Shown piece by piece: positions 48,629 to 63,000 of a stretch of DNA of 64,000 nucleotides. The stretch's first letter is position 1. Each line of letters begins with the position of its first letter. The DNA lies in the NCBI GenBank assembly GCA_013396655.1, contig WBMV01001243.1:124001-188000 (forward strand), in the 5' to 3' direction. Position numbers and translations under genes: made by a program. The DNA is from Campylorhamphus procurvoides (taxonomy: Eukaryota; Chordata; Aves; Passeriformes; Dendrocolaptidae). The notes beneath the pieces were generated by a model. It ran no database searches, was not told the DNA's origin, and was given only the letters and a program-made list of their open reading frames with translations.

Positions 48629-48833
48629 TGTCAAAGCTTCCTGCAGCTGCCACAGCTTTGGCTCAGATTTATTGAGAAGGCACCAGCTGGCTGCTGCTCT
48701 GCAGCACCGAACGGGTTAAAAAACTGGTTAAAAAACTGGTTAAAATGGTGTCTTTTTCTTCTGGACCTGGCTGGTTGAGGCACCTCCCACAACTGGGCAG
48801 TTGCCCTGTGCTTCCCTGCTGTCAGTGTCAACA
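48629..48833 (-). mobile_element. Short ERV LTR next to a polypurine tract
   Basis: Minus-strand reading: TGTTGACACTGACAG at the 5' end (48833), a three-copy 'ttttttaacc' promoter-like tract, 'ggtgctgcagagcagcagcc', then an AATAAA signal (plus-strand TTTATT at 48668-48673) and the end 'gaagctttgaca' (48629). Ends are TGTTGACA...TTTGACA. Immediately upstream in this sense is GGGGGGAA (plus-strand ttcccccc, 48834-48841), a polypurine tract as required for plus-strand priming. It would therefore be a 3' LTR with a stub of internal sequence. At 205 bases it is short for a retroviral LTR, and no canonical TATA is present. Confidence 0.55.
48714..48745. repeat. 12-bp tandem inside the LTR
   Basis: 'ggttaaaaaact' occurs at 48714-48725 and 48726-48737, and partially at 48738-48745. 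It lies where U3 promoter elements would be expected. Confidence 0.9.
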
Positions 48834-51800
48834 TTCCCCCCAGGTAGAGATACGCAGGAACAGGGGGACATGAACAGCCACCTTCATGATGCCCACGTAT
48901 GCAGGAAGCCCAATATCGTACAGGTAAATAAAGATATTTTCAAGGCAAGAAAGTTGTTTTTTATTTTTAAAAAAGTTATCTCCTGCAAGGAAAAAGCCTT
49001 TTTCTTTATCACGGAGAATAGAACTTTTTACAATGAAAGGACACCAAATCAGTACAGTCTTCCCAGAGAAGCCCAATAGACAAAGCTCCGAAGAGTTTGG
49101 CTGCTGATTTGATGCTTCTGACAATCCCTTTGAATATTTGAATGCCATGGCATTGTTAATAGAGAATAAAACTGTGTATTCCATAACCCTGCCCTAATAT
49201 GGCAACTTTTGCAAACACTAAACACCCTTTTTAGAAGGTGTTTTAAAGAAGCACTGAGGCACAGATTTAATAGCTTGGATTTAGTCAGTCAAAATCAAGG
49301 GCAGATACAGAATAGCTATTAAAAAAATCAAATGGCATGCATATCACATCCAGCAGAGATAGGTGCTGTGATATATAGTGCATTTCAGACTGCCCCATTT
49401 TCCTGAAGTCAGTGCATTACCAGCACTATAGCCTAACTTAACTGCTCTGTAAAAGTGCCTTAGAATATGGAAGTGTGAGAGAAGCCATACAAAACCAACT
49501 TCTCTTCTGTTCTATTTAAAAGCTAAAGGCACTAGTAAAAAAGAATAAATAACACTCCTTGCTTTATGAAGATGGGAATATCCATCATTAAATGATTGAT
49601 AAGCCTTACACAAAAGGCAGCCAACCCTCAGGGTGCTGCTCTATGCTGGCCCACTGAGGGATGTGGTGCCATATCCATGGGGCATGGCTGTAAAGCTGAT
49701 AAGAAGTTTCCTGACAGGCTCTGTGCCCTGGGAAAGAGCAGCCACTTCTTGGGCAGCCTGTGGAGATGGCAAACTTGCTGTCATATTTTGGCTGGGGGCC
49801 TAAACAGGAACATGTACCCCATGAGCGGTCCTGCACTACACCATGCCACTACACCATACCACTTGCCACACCTGGACTGTTTCATTTCAGAGAAGAAAGC
49901 AGGAATGCTCCAGGCTATTCATAGCATCAGAAAAGATGTGTCAATAATTGTCCTATCTGTGAGTAAGTCATTCATTGAAGAACTTCTCTAGGAGAGAAAA
50001 AACTTTCACCTCTGATCCATACAAATGCAGAGGGTGTGCAGGAACAAATCATCTACAGCAATTTCACATGCCTGAAGACCTCTTCTGTGCCCATTTGCAA
50101 TACCTGCTGGGAGTAGTGGGAGAAACATTCAGCAGACGGCAATCAGTCACTGACAAAGCCAAATTCACCTCAGAAAGAGGGCAGGACAGGATCTGTAGAG
50201 AAAGGTGGGCAAGAGGATGAAGTTGCCACACCAACCCGAAATCAAATATCATCTTGTGATCCAGAACAACTGCCAGCACTAGACATTCTTGAACTCCTGG
50301 GAAAGGGACAGCTAAATAAAACTTCTCACCAAGGAAAAATTATCTCCCAGAGAAAGGTGCTTCAGGAGCACAGGAACCTTCTCCCAGCACTCAGCCAGCT
50401 ACCATCACAGTCTGCTGACATGGCAGCAGGGCAGGATACTTTGGCAGGGAGGAAGGCCCAGTCAGTGCTCCCCACAGCCATCACAGCTGGGACCCTGCAC
50501 CCCCCAAGCCTACGGCACCTCCTGTCCTCTTACTTGGATAGCTCTTTTACCTGACAGAACCTCTGGTCTGCCCTCCAAACACAAAAATGCAGGTGTCTTG
50601 CAGTGCCCTCGAGGCACTGTCAGCCTTGGATACAGCCCCAGGTGACCAACAGCATCAGGCATAATTGCAAAAAGTAAATTACTTAGGTAAATACCAGGCT
50701 GAAATCAGGATGACTTATGCATCTGTCTTATCTCTAGCTCCTGTCAAATGCAGTGACATTTCCCCTGTGCTAGCCTCAACAGCCAGTGTTAACACATGCT
50801 GGCAATCTTCCTCCTCACAGAGGGCAAGGAGCCTGTCAGACCTGCACACCAACCCACCTCACACCTGCACACACTGGGCACAGCCATCTGCCCTCACCAG
50901 AGGCTCCCTTCAAATTTCCATTTGTTCCTTTCAGGAAGAAATTTCTAGAAAGTTTTGCTGATTGCCAGCTGATGAACTGCCCCCTGCTGCATGCTTATTA
51001 ATCTTCTCTAATTGCTAGGCAGTCGAACATTAAAAACAGCTCCTTTTGTGACTGGTTCTTTTTTTTGCCTGCAGTGTAAATTTGTTTACGTTGTCTATAT
51101 GGGGATGTTTATTTCTAAAATTTATTGTTTCCTACCCATCTGTGTATAAGGATTGCTGTAAAACAAATATCTTACTTGGTGTTACTTATGGATATGTTTC
51201 TTAGAAAGCGACCTCATACATGCCAGTCTCAAAATGGGCTTCATTAAGCTACAGAGGATGCTGAGAAGGATTCTTTTCATTATCTAATGAGTCCCTGAGG
51301 TCCTCAAGGTAAACAGATCCTGCACCACACTTCATTGTCCCACAGAGCCCCACAACTGCATGTAGCCAAAGAACAGCTGATTTTGGCCTGACTGTCTGGA
51401 CATGCCATTTTGTTATAAAAACACCAGGAAATAGAAGCTCCATCTTCTACCTCCATGGTTTACTGCAGAGATATCACCCTCCCTGCACTACAGCTCCAGA
51501 CAGTTAAGTCTTTCTCTGATACATTAAATGCTCTACTACTCTCTCCCCACGGAAGTGTTTCTCACCACAAATAAATCACCTCTCCAGTAGATAAAAAAGG
51601 TAGCAAACACTTTGATCCCAGATTCTGCAAGCACTAAAGTGAGGTGAGCCTGGTGAGAGCAGTTTTTCCACAATATTCTTCTGAGAGGATGAAACACCTT
51701 GAGTGGGAGTCACAACCTTAACATTGCCCAGGTCAAAGCTAGTGTCTGAGGTGTCCCACTTTCTAAGACAGGAGAGCAGCCTGCTGTTTTTGGTGTAACA

Positions 51801-53789
51801 CTTGGTTTTAATATACTAAAGCTTACTTGAGTCAAGTGGATGTCCTTCTGGGTGTGCTGTCCCAGCGATAATTATTAATCAGTGTGTGGCCTTCAGTAAT
51901 CCTTGTCGTGGCACAAAATTATAAACAGAAACTGTTTTGTCTTTGCAAAAAGAGTTTCTCATAACAATGTTGAATAACACAAGGTTTAGGGCTTATCTCA
52001 GCATTACATGACCAATCTCTTCCAGACCTGTCAGTACACTCCTGCTCCAAGGACTTTCTAAATAGTAAAATTTGTGGGGAAAAAGGCACATGGATTAGAG
52101 ATTTTGATAGTGTGAAGTGAACTGCCTATATGTGATACCTCTTCACTGCCAGGCCACACAGAAATCCCTCTCCTTTCATCCAAGGAGAGTCTCAGCAAAT
52201 CTTCATTAGAGCTAAGTTATCTGAAGCCAGCTCTAGAAATCAAATGTTTGTGACTATTCAAATCAGTGACCACTTCCTCTGCTTCCCAGCAAGAGACCGA
52301 TGAAAAAGTGCACCTTTCTTTGCTACTTCAGGTTATTAGGAGACAGTAAAAGTCCAGGCCTCAAATTAGGATGCAATGCACAGAAAATGCCTACGTGCTG
52401 CTCCTATGTCTACACATAGTTGGGTGAAAACACACCAAAGCCCTTGTTGCTGCATGTTGCCTCAAACCACATTTTCTCAGGAGTAGAAACCAGAAGAAAA
52501 TACAGGTTCCCTTCCACCAAATGGTTCTGTTCAAGAGCAAAGTTTCCAAAGGCAAAAGTCCTTCCACACTTGCAGCTGGAAGCACTGCCCAAGGGCTCTG
52601 AAAACTCACACTAGGACCACAAGGCAAAAAAATTCAGCCTGTTGGTAAGGCTGTCCCTTATGGCTAGAAAGAGTGTCTTTATACAGTCTTGGAGGAAAGA
52701 TGGTATAATTGCTACCGTATGAGTTTTGGATTTAGGGTTTCCTGGCCTGCAATAGCTCTGTGATCTTTATCAAGTCACTTACTAACTTCCTGGCAATTTT
52801 TCACTCTTAAAAAGTGCAAGGATAAGAATGCTACCTTAGTCACAGCAGGTTGTAAGGATAAACACAACTCAGATACTGAAGTGCTGAGATTCTATGATAG
52901 CATATGTAGCACAAAAAGGGGATGTCTTTTGAACACAGAAAACAGGTAAGTCTTCAAGGAACAATATATGTCAGTCTAGCAACAGACAGTCATACATTTC
53001 TACAGTTTTCTCTGTTTCTGCTGTTAACATACTCAAACCACAGCATCTGCTTGCCATCAAGGCAACAGTGTCCAGTCAAGAGCACCAAAAGCCTCAGAAA
53101 AGATCTTAATTAAAAATCAATAGTAAAACCAGCCTGGTGCATGTAGCCTATTACACAGAAGCAATGGTGCACAGGGAACTATTCACCACACAACTAACTG
53201 TATATCATAACCTTTGATGAGACCTCAAAGTCAGGAGGACTTTGTTGTAGAGGAGAGAATTACCCAGACTTTCCATGAAGGTAAGTCTTTGTGGCAAGTC
53301 ATATCTTCTTACCAAAATGGCTGGGTCCACGTTTGTCTTAGCTACATGGAAAGGTTTAGGGCCTGTTTTGAAAGACAAGAGATGCTGGAAGGCCACCGAG
53401 TTCTTGGCAGACTGAATGATACTCAAGTAAAGGTTGCTGGTCAAAAGCAACCTCAGGTGCACCACCTTGGACCTTTGTGTCCAAAAATTACTTCTGGATG
53501 TAGTTTCTTACTCATTAACTTGGGTTGTTCTGCAGTGCTGTACATCATTCATCCAGTGCAGTACCTATGGGTTTGACCTTTGCAGTGAAGCTACTCTACA
53601 GCTTCTCAGATTGCCCTTTTTGCTATGACATTCACAGGATTGTAATACTGATTGCAAAATTGTTGTCATGATTGGGGATAAGAATCATGTTCTCAAATAA
53701 AATAGTCTGTGACAGCACATACTACCAAAAGATAAATTAAAAGATGTAGATAAGGAAAGGCAAAATTCCATGAGCCTGTAGCAGGACTT
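48834..53789. other. Unique non-coding stretch
   Basis: The first 90 bases may be retroviral internal remnant next to the LTR. The rest has no recognised gene or repeat. A short 'ccactacaccat' direct pair occurs near 49835-49860. Open frames of up to 131 codons show no domain. Confidence 0.5.
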
Positions 53790-53975
53790 CACAGAATACC
53801 AGAATATGCTGAATTGGAAGGGACCCACAAGCATTATTGAGTCCAAGTCCTGGCCATGCACAGGACCATGCCCAAGAGTCACACCATGTGTCCAACCATG
53901 TTCTCCAAACCCTTCTTGAACTCTGTCAGGTTTAGTGCTGTGACCACTTCCCTGGGGAACCTGTTCCAGTGCCAT
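53790..53975 (-). mobile_element. CR1 LINE 3' end
   Basis: 'acagaataccagaatatgct' then 'gaattggaagggacccacaa' is the reverse complement of the CR1 terminus. 'ccttcttgaactctgtcagg' and 'ccctggggaacctgttccag' further right are standard 3' UTR segments. The fragment is about 190 bases and strongly 5'-truncated. The 177-codon minus-strand frame at 53685-54218 runs across it and is not a gene. Confidence 0.9.
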
Positions 53976-56619
53976 GATGGAAAGTGGCTTGAACACCTTC
54001 AATGGGGCTACAGAAAATAAGTTCTTGAAAGTTTCTGGGTTAAACTCATGAAAACAGACAAAACCAAGGTATTTTGGGATAAACATGATGACAAAGTTCA
54101 AAGAATTTAATATACAACCTGTATTAAAATTAGAGTATATCATCAGGAAGAAAAAGGTAAAAATCAAGACCATAACTGGTATTTCACTGGTATAAGAATG
54201 TCCTTCCAGAGACAACATTAAGCTATCAGAATTTTATTTAAATGGAGCAAGTCTGTATGTCTGTTGTTGTGAAAAACAAGAGGAAGACAAACACAAGGAA
54301 AATCAGCACAGAATATCAGACTGGACATAGTCAGACACAAACACCTATATCCAGGCCGCTTCTGAAGCTTAAGACTTCTCTGGATACACTGATCCCACGT
54401 TACAGATTGTGTAGAAAAATACTTCTGCTTTTTTTCTGTTTTTATCAGAAAAATACAAAAATGTATCAGCCACAGAACAACACTTCTGGAATAAACCAAA
54501 ATATTTTCTTCTGGTTTTCTAGTCTGCACACAAGAAGACAAGGTCATACTCTCTTGGGAAGCAGATGTATTTGGATCAAATTTTTTTCCTTTCTCTTAGA
54601 AAGGTGAGGTGTTTAAGACAGTTTAGCATCATTTAAAAGTATATTTGTCATCTGTTTTTTCAGTTTCCCTTAGGCTTTTTTACCTGTGAAACTATGAGCA
54701 TGGCAGGGTTGCCCTGTCCTGTATAAAGAAGGTGCCTCATTAGGGACACAGGCATGACCACCTCTCCTGCCCACGCCTTGAGACCATGGCTTCTGCCTAC
54801 CAGAGTACTTCAAAAACACACAGTCTGGGTTGCTTTTGTCCCTTAATTTTTAGAACAAAGGCTGATAAATGCAAACAAATGACCCTCAACCATCATTCAC
54901 ACAATGGTCTGGAATTTTAAGGGCTCTTTCAAGGGAGTTGGTGTTTAACATTCACTACCTTCCCAGCACACTTTCCTATCTGGAGCCTTAAAAAGATTCA
55001 TTATTTCTCCATAAGGATGTCTTTCTAGATAAGCTTTCTGATCTTGTTTGTGTTTGCGATTGAAAGTCTAATGTCTCCAGATTGCCAATGTAAATCATTA
55101 GAGTTTAATTATCAAAACTGTTTTCTTCTCCTAATAGTCTTTGTCTAAACAAGTTAATGTGACAAGTGAAGATGACAGTAGTTTTTACAGAGAGCTTGTA
55201 CATACCCAGGTAATGTGGACAGCAACTGCACATGTAAGGTTTTTATTTCAGGAACACCTCCAGGATCAGATCACAACCTTCATACTGGAATAGGCGAAAC
55301 ATGGTGCATAAACCCAAACACCACTACTCTGTCTGTATTGGTTGTCCCAATACAGAACTAACCAGATCTCACCAAAACACATTTCATGAGGAAACTGTTT
55401 TGTGGCTCCTACAGGCATACTCAGGGGTCAACTGGACGCAGATCTCCCTGTCTGTGTTGGAACAGATGATGACAAATCTAGCACTGTATGCATGTCATTC
55501 AAAAGGTAATATGGCCCTCTGAGAAAGTCAGCAGTTCATATCTGTGACCTTGACAGCCTGAAGTGCTGAATCTATCTATTCAGGCAGTCCAAAACCAAAA
55601 ATGTGTACGTTTGCTAGAACTGTTAGAATGTTTACAGTTAGTAGGCTGCATTAATGTCTAAAAGTTGAATTACAGTCTTTACACTCTCTCTGCCTTTTCT
55701 CTGAATTAGCTCCATTTGTGCATGTACAGACAAGAGAGATTTTCAGCTAATAAATGTGGTATTATGGCATGATCCTTTAAGCAACTGAGAGATGAAAGCC
55801 TGATTTTCGCTCCAATCCTAAGCACACTGACATCAGGCACAAATTTGGAGCTTGATGCAAGGGGTTCTGCTGTGCAACTGACATTAAAGCTAATAGAAGC
55901 CACAAGAAAAACAAAATGACATTCTCTTCCTTGGACAAGAAATTAAATACAGATTGCAACTTATTCAAAGAGTTCAAAGTCAATTACTTTTCCCAGTGAA
56001 ATCAATGAGAAGGACTTTCCATTTCAGTTCATCAGACTTTCTACCCACTGCGAGGAGTGACTTTATCTGGGATCTTTATCACCATTTGCCTTCCTGAGTT
56101 GTTGGATTTTCTTCTTTCTTTTTTTGCTTAATTGATGATTGGTCTCATAAATACAACATGCCTTTTCTTTTTTTTCCAAAGGCAACTCAACTGCTTTCAA
56201 TAACTGGCTAGAATTTTGCAAAATCACTAGAATTTTCCTTTAAGACACTGTAAATGCCACAACAAAGACCAATATTAGCTGGATGAAACATTCAGAGCCC
56301 ATATTCCATTCCCCAACAGGCCTTCAAAGTACAACTGCAGATCTATGGAGGCACTCTGACCAGGATCAACTTTCATCCAGTGACCTCTCTAAAAACAGCG
56401 TGATTTGGTCTCCATTTGTCACTGTTTGTTTAAGAAAGGTGTCACTTGAAAGGATGTGATCTTTCCCCATCAGCAGTAGCAGTATGCACAACAGCAGACA
56501 GTCACTTATAAAACTACTGCAGAACATAAAGTAGATGTGCTTGAGGGAGATTGAGGCGATGTCTACATTCAATTCATTTAAAGATGTCGACTCTACCTTG
56601 TGATGGCTAAAAATCTAGA
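53976..56619. other. Non-coding DNA
   Basis: No gene or repeat was recognised. Short overlapping frames on both strands only, the longest about 121 codons at 54242-54607, a Lys/Thr/Ser-rich sequence without a domain. Confidence 0.5.
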
Positions 56620-57092
56620 TGTTCCCAGTTAGGGGACAATAACTGAAAACTTTATTGAAAGCATGCTTCACAATATATAGAGGTAGTAGCTGTAACAAGA
56701 TAACATTTGTGCTGGGTAAGGAGGGAGGCTCTGGGTGGTTACATATCATAGTGTTCAGGCAGGAGGAAAAGAAAAGGAATTCTTATAGATAACTACAACC
56801 TAATTACAAACCTAAAACAATTAGGGCTTTTAAACTAAGCTAGTGATTTACTAGATAACTCTTGAATTATCTCTTCTTCTGTGAATTCTCAAGGCTTGGG
56901 GAGGAGAGCTTCTTTCCTCACTTCACAGCTCCGAGGCCGGTTGGATAGTCCTGTTAAAATCTTTCTCGTTGACAGACAGTTTCCAGATGTTCCCAACACG
57001 ACCTGTTTACATGTACTGACCCCAAATTTTGTTCTGGGGGATTTGTTTTGGCATTGCCTTCTTCAAGATCTGGGCTCATTCTCATCCTGACA
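56620..57092 (-). mobile_element. ERVL-like solo LTR
   Basis: On the minus strand it starts 'tgtcaggatgagaatgag' (57092) and ends 'cccctaactgggaaca' (56620). Near the end it carries a TATA box (TATATA, 56674-56679) followed closely by AATAAAG (56656-56651) within 'gctttcaataaagttttcag', typical of avian ERVL LTRs. CpGs are few, suggesting age. The right flank is not polypurine on the sense strand and no primer site is seen at the other end, so it is a solo LTR. Target duplications were not recognisable, and the exact right edge could lie up to 7 bases further out. Confidence 0.7.
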
Positions 57093-60000
57093 ACTGTCAT
57101 TCATTCTTAAAACCGTATGTCCACACATCTAAACTGGGACTAATAAAAAATTAGTGCACCTCCCAGCTCAGGTATAGCTACAGACAAGCTGAAGATCCTG
57201 CAGCCAAAACTTAGGACCCAGTTTTGAGTACTATATAATAACCATCATAATAATTAGCTACTAAGTAACCATAGTAATCATATTACTCTCGGATTCTCAT
57301 GCCCTGTTGTAATCCCACTCCCTGTCCTGCTCCGCACTCCACCTGGTGAGGACACAGTGAGTGGTGAGTGATGTGCCAGCCCACGCAAGGGCTCTGCCCC
57401 TCTGGTATCACCCCCTATTTCCCTGCACCCCAAGTCTGTGCTTGAAACGATGGGTGTTCAAGATGCAGAGGGGATGTACTGGTAGGGCGGGAGTGGGAGC
57501 AGAAGCTGATGGTGCAGCTAACACTGCTGAAGCTGTGGTGGCAGGGTGTAGGTTGCCACACTGTCTCCAAGGGAAAGAGACATGGGGAAAAGGGGGGATT
57601 AGCTGAATACCAATGAATACAACTGCATATAAGTACTAAATACATATAGTCTATGCAGGGTTTGCTGTTATGTAGCTAAAGGACACTATTATTGTAAGGA
57701 CTGTTCTTTTCATGATAGATTTGTTTTATTCTTAAAATTATAACAATTGCCAGTTTAAGAGAGAAAATCAGATTCATACTTCCATTAAAAATCTTGCAGA
57801 CTAAACAAAGAGGAGAGGCATAGTACTTTGGACAAAAAGCACGAAATATTCCAAGCAGACAGATAGCAGGTTTATCGTTGCGACCAAGAGGCTGCACAGT
57901 AACACCTGTGTCAGCCGCTCAAACAAAAGTACACAAAACACTTTCTTAGAGCCAACATTGTGATAAAAGGCAGTCTATTGATTAGCAAATACCCATGCGG
58001 GATACACACTGAGTGTCACTATCAATCTCCAGCAAGGCTAAAAAGAGAAATTTATCTTGAGCTATGAGCCACATCCAGCCTGACTGAGCTCCCTGCTCTC
58101 GTTGGGTATCTGTTCACTAACAGTTGGCTCAGCCTGTTGCCAGCTCAACTGTGCTTACAGTTACACAGGCAACGCTTACAATCCACTGTGGCATTTTATA
58201 TAAGGCATTGAAGGTAGGAAATTTCGTCCCAAAAAAGATGAGACCTTCCTGAAAAAGGAGTTGTCACCATGTTTTAGCAAAGGTGATGGGAATTTGTTTG
58301 TCCAGTGCTGTTGCCCCCAGGGCTTCTCTTACCCCAGGGGAAGGAAGGAAGGAACTTTACATCATAGAAACTCACTGCCTCTGGTGTGGTGTGCACCCAA
58401 AATACCAGGATGCATCAATAGCCATGAAGGTACTTTATTTTGATCATACTGTCCATGGAAACATGTTGTTTCCAGGAAACAGCAGTGATTATATAGGCTG
58501 TAGGCTTTATTAATAGTGGGTTTGACACCACATAGATATCCAAGACAGACCAGTGGTTTCAAGACAGTTTTGAGGCATTAGAGACATGAGTTCAGCTCAA
58601 CCACAAACTTCCTGGAGATAAACTGCTTGGTCTGTTCTGTGACTCATCCTCTATCTGTGCAAACAGAGCTGCTCTCACACAAATGTCTAGAGAACAAAAT
58701 AGCCCAGAGATTATGGCACTCTCACCTACACCAATGATGAAGGCCAGAAAATCCCCCAGAGCACCCACTGTCACCATTCAGCTAGAAGTGAACACCACCA
58801 CCAAAAGTCCAGAACATTTAGGCCTAGTTACATGTGTTATGTATAGTTATGTACGTGTTACACTATTTGCATGTGCTTATAGAATTGATGTTATAACACA
58901 GACTCTGAGATCATCAGGGCAAGTTATAACATCATAAAATAATCCAGTGAAACACATTGCTTCCCACATTTCATAAATAAAAATAATGAAGCAAGATTTT
59001 TACCCCTGAAATATCAACTTAATTGCTAAACTAAATTCTTATTGTATGTCTCCACTGAGGGCATAGTTCTATGTGTACCAAAAGGCTAAAGAGGACAGAA
59101 GTGAACTTCTGTCCACACTATGAAGATCAAAAAATAGACATTTTGATCAGTGCAAACTGTCTGAAAACTCAACTTCTGCCTTTTATTTTATTTTTGCCCT
59201 GCATTTTAATAACTCAGTTGAAATAATAAATATCCCACCTTATACCACTAGAACAATTACTGTGTTTTGTAAGACATAAAGCAGATGTTTATATAGAGAG
59301 TTTATACAGCTTATTTTCAAACAGATTCAGATATATTCACAGGGATTATTAACCCTGTAATCATTTGGAATCACATTCGTGTACATGTGCCTGTAATCAA
59401 AAATTTCTTTCACTATACACACTATTAGCAAATGGAAATGATTAAGTTCAAAAAGGACAACAGCTGGATGACAACATGATCCCAGTGGCCATAAACTCAT
59501 GACATTTGTAGAGTACCACTGGAGCAGAATGACTTGAAGTGCTTTATACACCATAAACAGCATATCTCAACAGCAGAAGAGAGCATGAAGAGTAGTCAAA
59601 AGCAGGTAAGGCAAGGGAGACAGCCTTCCCACCACATCAGCAAGGGGCAAAAATATAATTACTCCAGCAATAAAAGATGGTCACAACATAACATTCCTCT
59701 GTGACAATACGTAGTGTGTGCTGCACGTTAACATTAGTATTTACTGTGACAATGAAAGTGTTGCAACCAAGCATTTCAATAAAGGGCTGGACGCACTGCA
59801 GGCTGGGTTTCCATCAAAAGGCTCAGGGTGGCAAAGAGAGAGGAGACCCCAGGCTAACCTCAGTACCCTGCCTACCGTGAAGTGTGAAGGCTCAGGAGGG
59901 CTGGGGCCAAGGCATCTTCCCCAGTGGGCTGCAGGGGACACCCCTCAAGGAGTCCCTTGCTGCTCACTGAGTTACTAGACTTCAGTGCATGACTGGTTGA

Positions 60001-63000
60001 CAGCAGCCACCTATCTCTCTCACTCTTCCTTCAAGGTCCAAGGACCTGTGCTTTGCAGCCCTCTCTCCGAGATGCTGGCTGGCAGAGCAAGTTTGGAAAT
60101 ATTTCCCCCCAAAATGAGTTTTCCAAAATTCTGCTCTCTATCCCAACAGCAATCTCAAGAGCTGCTCATCCCAGGCATGCAAAGCACCAAGAGAGTACAA
60201 GTACCATGCCCCATCCCCCGAGCTGCCCCACAAGGAACTGCACCCTCAGCAACTCAGAGAGCCAAAGTCCACCTCAAGCCCACCTCTGTCTTAAACTCTG
60301 GGCAAAGGTACAGCTTCATACCATCTCTGTCCTTTATTGTAAGCCTCATAATAACATTGGCAAAGGAAAAAACCCAACCATAATCATGAGAGAGCCCTCT
60401 GCTGGTAAATTAATTTCTGGCTGAAGAAATAACAAAATTTGGCTCGTGTTGGGTTTCGTCTCTACCCTGTCAGCAGATCTGTAAGGTCGTACAAAACACT
60501 GCCCTTCATAACTGCATTAAGGGAGCAACATCAGAAAATCTATGTGCTGGGAAAACAGTGGTGAATCAGCTTCCCAGGTTAGGAAAATCAAGTTAGGACA
60601 GTTTGCTGTGGATTTCCTGCAGCAGATTTAACTACTGAGTTAAACCCCATCAACATCAGAGGTGACATTACAATGTAAGTCACATGAAGGTGCTCCAAGA
60701 GGCTGGGAAACAGAGAAGTAAAGGACACGCTCCCCATATCCTGCCCACACACTGGTTTTCCAAGTGCATTGTGCACATGACCAGCAGGTTCATCAAGACA
60801 CGAATCTGGCCTACTATTTGTGCCACACAGACTGTCACACAAGTTTTGGGTATTAACACTGCTTTCCCAAGTGTCTGCATTTCAGTCCTACTACAGCACA
60901 TGTAGCAATACGCTAATTTTGTTAGGTCAATAATACCCCCTTTGGAAATTCAGGATTCAAATAAATCCAGGGAAGAGCAGACAGACAATTAGGTGTAAGT
61001 TGGCAACGGTGTGTTGCTGGAAGGCAGTCAGTGTGGTGTCGCACTGTGAGGAAGGAGAATCATACTCCAGGGCAGGAAGGCAATCCTTACTTCTCTACAC
61101 AGCTTTATCATAACCCTTTCTGGGATTTTGCCATCAGTTTGAACATCCAGTTATCCACAATGTACGACGCAAAAAGCATGAAAAAGGATGAGGGATACTG
61201 TACTTCAGGCATTTCTATTACCTTTCTTCATCCAGACCATTCAAATTAAGAGATGTCCCAAACAGTCTATGACCCACCACTACTGTTGGCCATGGCTGTG
61301 GTGGGTGTTCCCTTGTCTTTGGTCACTGGCCACACAAGGGAGAGAGCAGCATGTCTGTATGGTACTACAATCCCTGAGTAGAGAGGGATTACTCCAAACC
61401 ATGACTCTCTGCGCCCCTTCAGTATTTATAAGCTGCATTAACCCCAAGTTCCACATGTTAGGATATTGATGTAAAAGTTGCTTGATAACACACAGAGACA
61501 CACTGTGTTGATGATACATGGCAAGGGGAAATACATGCGGGAGATAATGACATGTTGCAGCTTGAAACTGTGACAAAATGGGATTATCTGAGGTAAAAAC
61601 ATGTTACTAATCATCTGGCAAGCAGTCTAGCACACTTCAGCTTCATGGTTCCCCTGTAAAATGTGACAATAAAAAAGAGAGAACAAACTGGGTGAAGGCT
61701 TTTTTTCTAATATTATATTTTTTATGTTCATTGAATTTTAAAGCAGCTAAAATTCATATTGAATTTTAAAACAGCTAATTTGGAGAGGGAGCCTTAATAA
61801 ACTGACCTGTTCTCTGCAGTACTTGTTTCCTATTTTTTATCTTTTCTAATACAATCAATAAATTGCTCATGTCATTGAAGTCAATAGACTGATCGAATGT
61901 TTTAAACACCTTAATAATAATTAACATCTCAGAGAGGGTATTGTAGCCACAAGTGGGGCTAGTTTAGTGCAGTGTCAGCAGGAGCTGCTGATTTCAGACC
62001 ACACACCTCTGCCACACCACAAACTTCTCATTTTTTGGAAAAGTGCAGTGCAATGAGTACGAACTTAGCAGTGGTTAAATTCTTCCTGCCTTCTCAGGCA
62101 TCCTGAGACATCTCTGGCTTACTCCAGAGAGAGCAGTTAAGCCATGCTGTAGGCATGCAGGGTAAAAGAGGTAAAAGTATCAGAGGACCCCAAACCACCC
62201 ATGTCATAAGCATTCATTGTCAAAAGGACCCAGCCTGGGTCATCCTCCATCAACCACACCTTCCCTTTGAGTGGATTTGTGAAGGAATCACCAAACCATC
62301 AGAAATAATCCCCTGACCACCAAAAATCCCCGGCATGGGCCAGCACAGGTTTCTTTGATCCTTCAGTTGAGTCTGAGGTTATTTCATACCTTCCAGGAAT
62401 GGCTGCCACACCCGACTGGATATGTGTTGCAGAAAAAATCCCACAAGCCTCTCTTTAATTGTCTGTTCTGGGAGCCCAGACATTCATCTAAGTGCCATTT
62501 CCAAGTAGCGGACTATGTTTTTTTTAAGTAGTCATGTTCCTAGAATTACAGAACAGACATCAAAATGGATTTTATTACTATTCTTTAATGTATTTGTTAA
62601 AATGTAAGGTTTGCACTTAAAACAGAGAATGCTTTCCAGCTGTCAGCCATCTTCTACCAATTTTTTATTCATAATCCTAATAGTAATTTTTCAAATATTA
62701 AGCTATTGTCCAATAGGTGGTTGTGACATTTTGGGAGGGTGGGGAATGGAAAAGAATGGTTTTGAAACACACAAGACTCATTGCACAGGAATTGCAATTC
62801 CAAGAATGCCTCAGTGCTTCACTGTCAACTTACTCCCCTTCTGCAATGTGATTTCTTGGATGCAGTCATACACCCCAACAATGTCCTTGGCACACTATTG
62901 TCTGCCAGAGTGTGCAAAGGGGAAAGAACTTACAAAAGGATTACTTGGTCTCTGCTGTGGAAGGTGGGAAGAGTTACCAAATGACACCACACTGGAAGAG

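Noticed and set aside
53685..54218. 177-codon minus-strand open frame, the longest in the window
   Set aside because: It crosses the antisense CR1 3' end and unrelated flanking DNA, with no domain or splice context. Open by chance.
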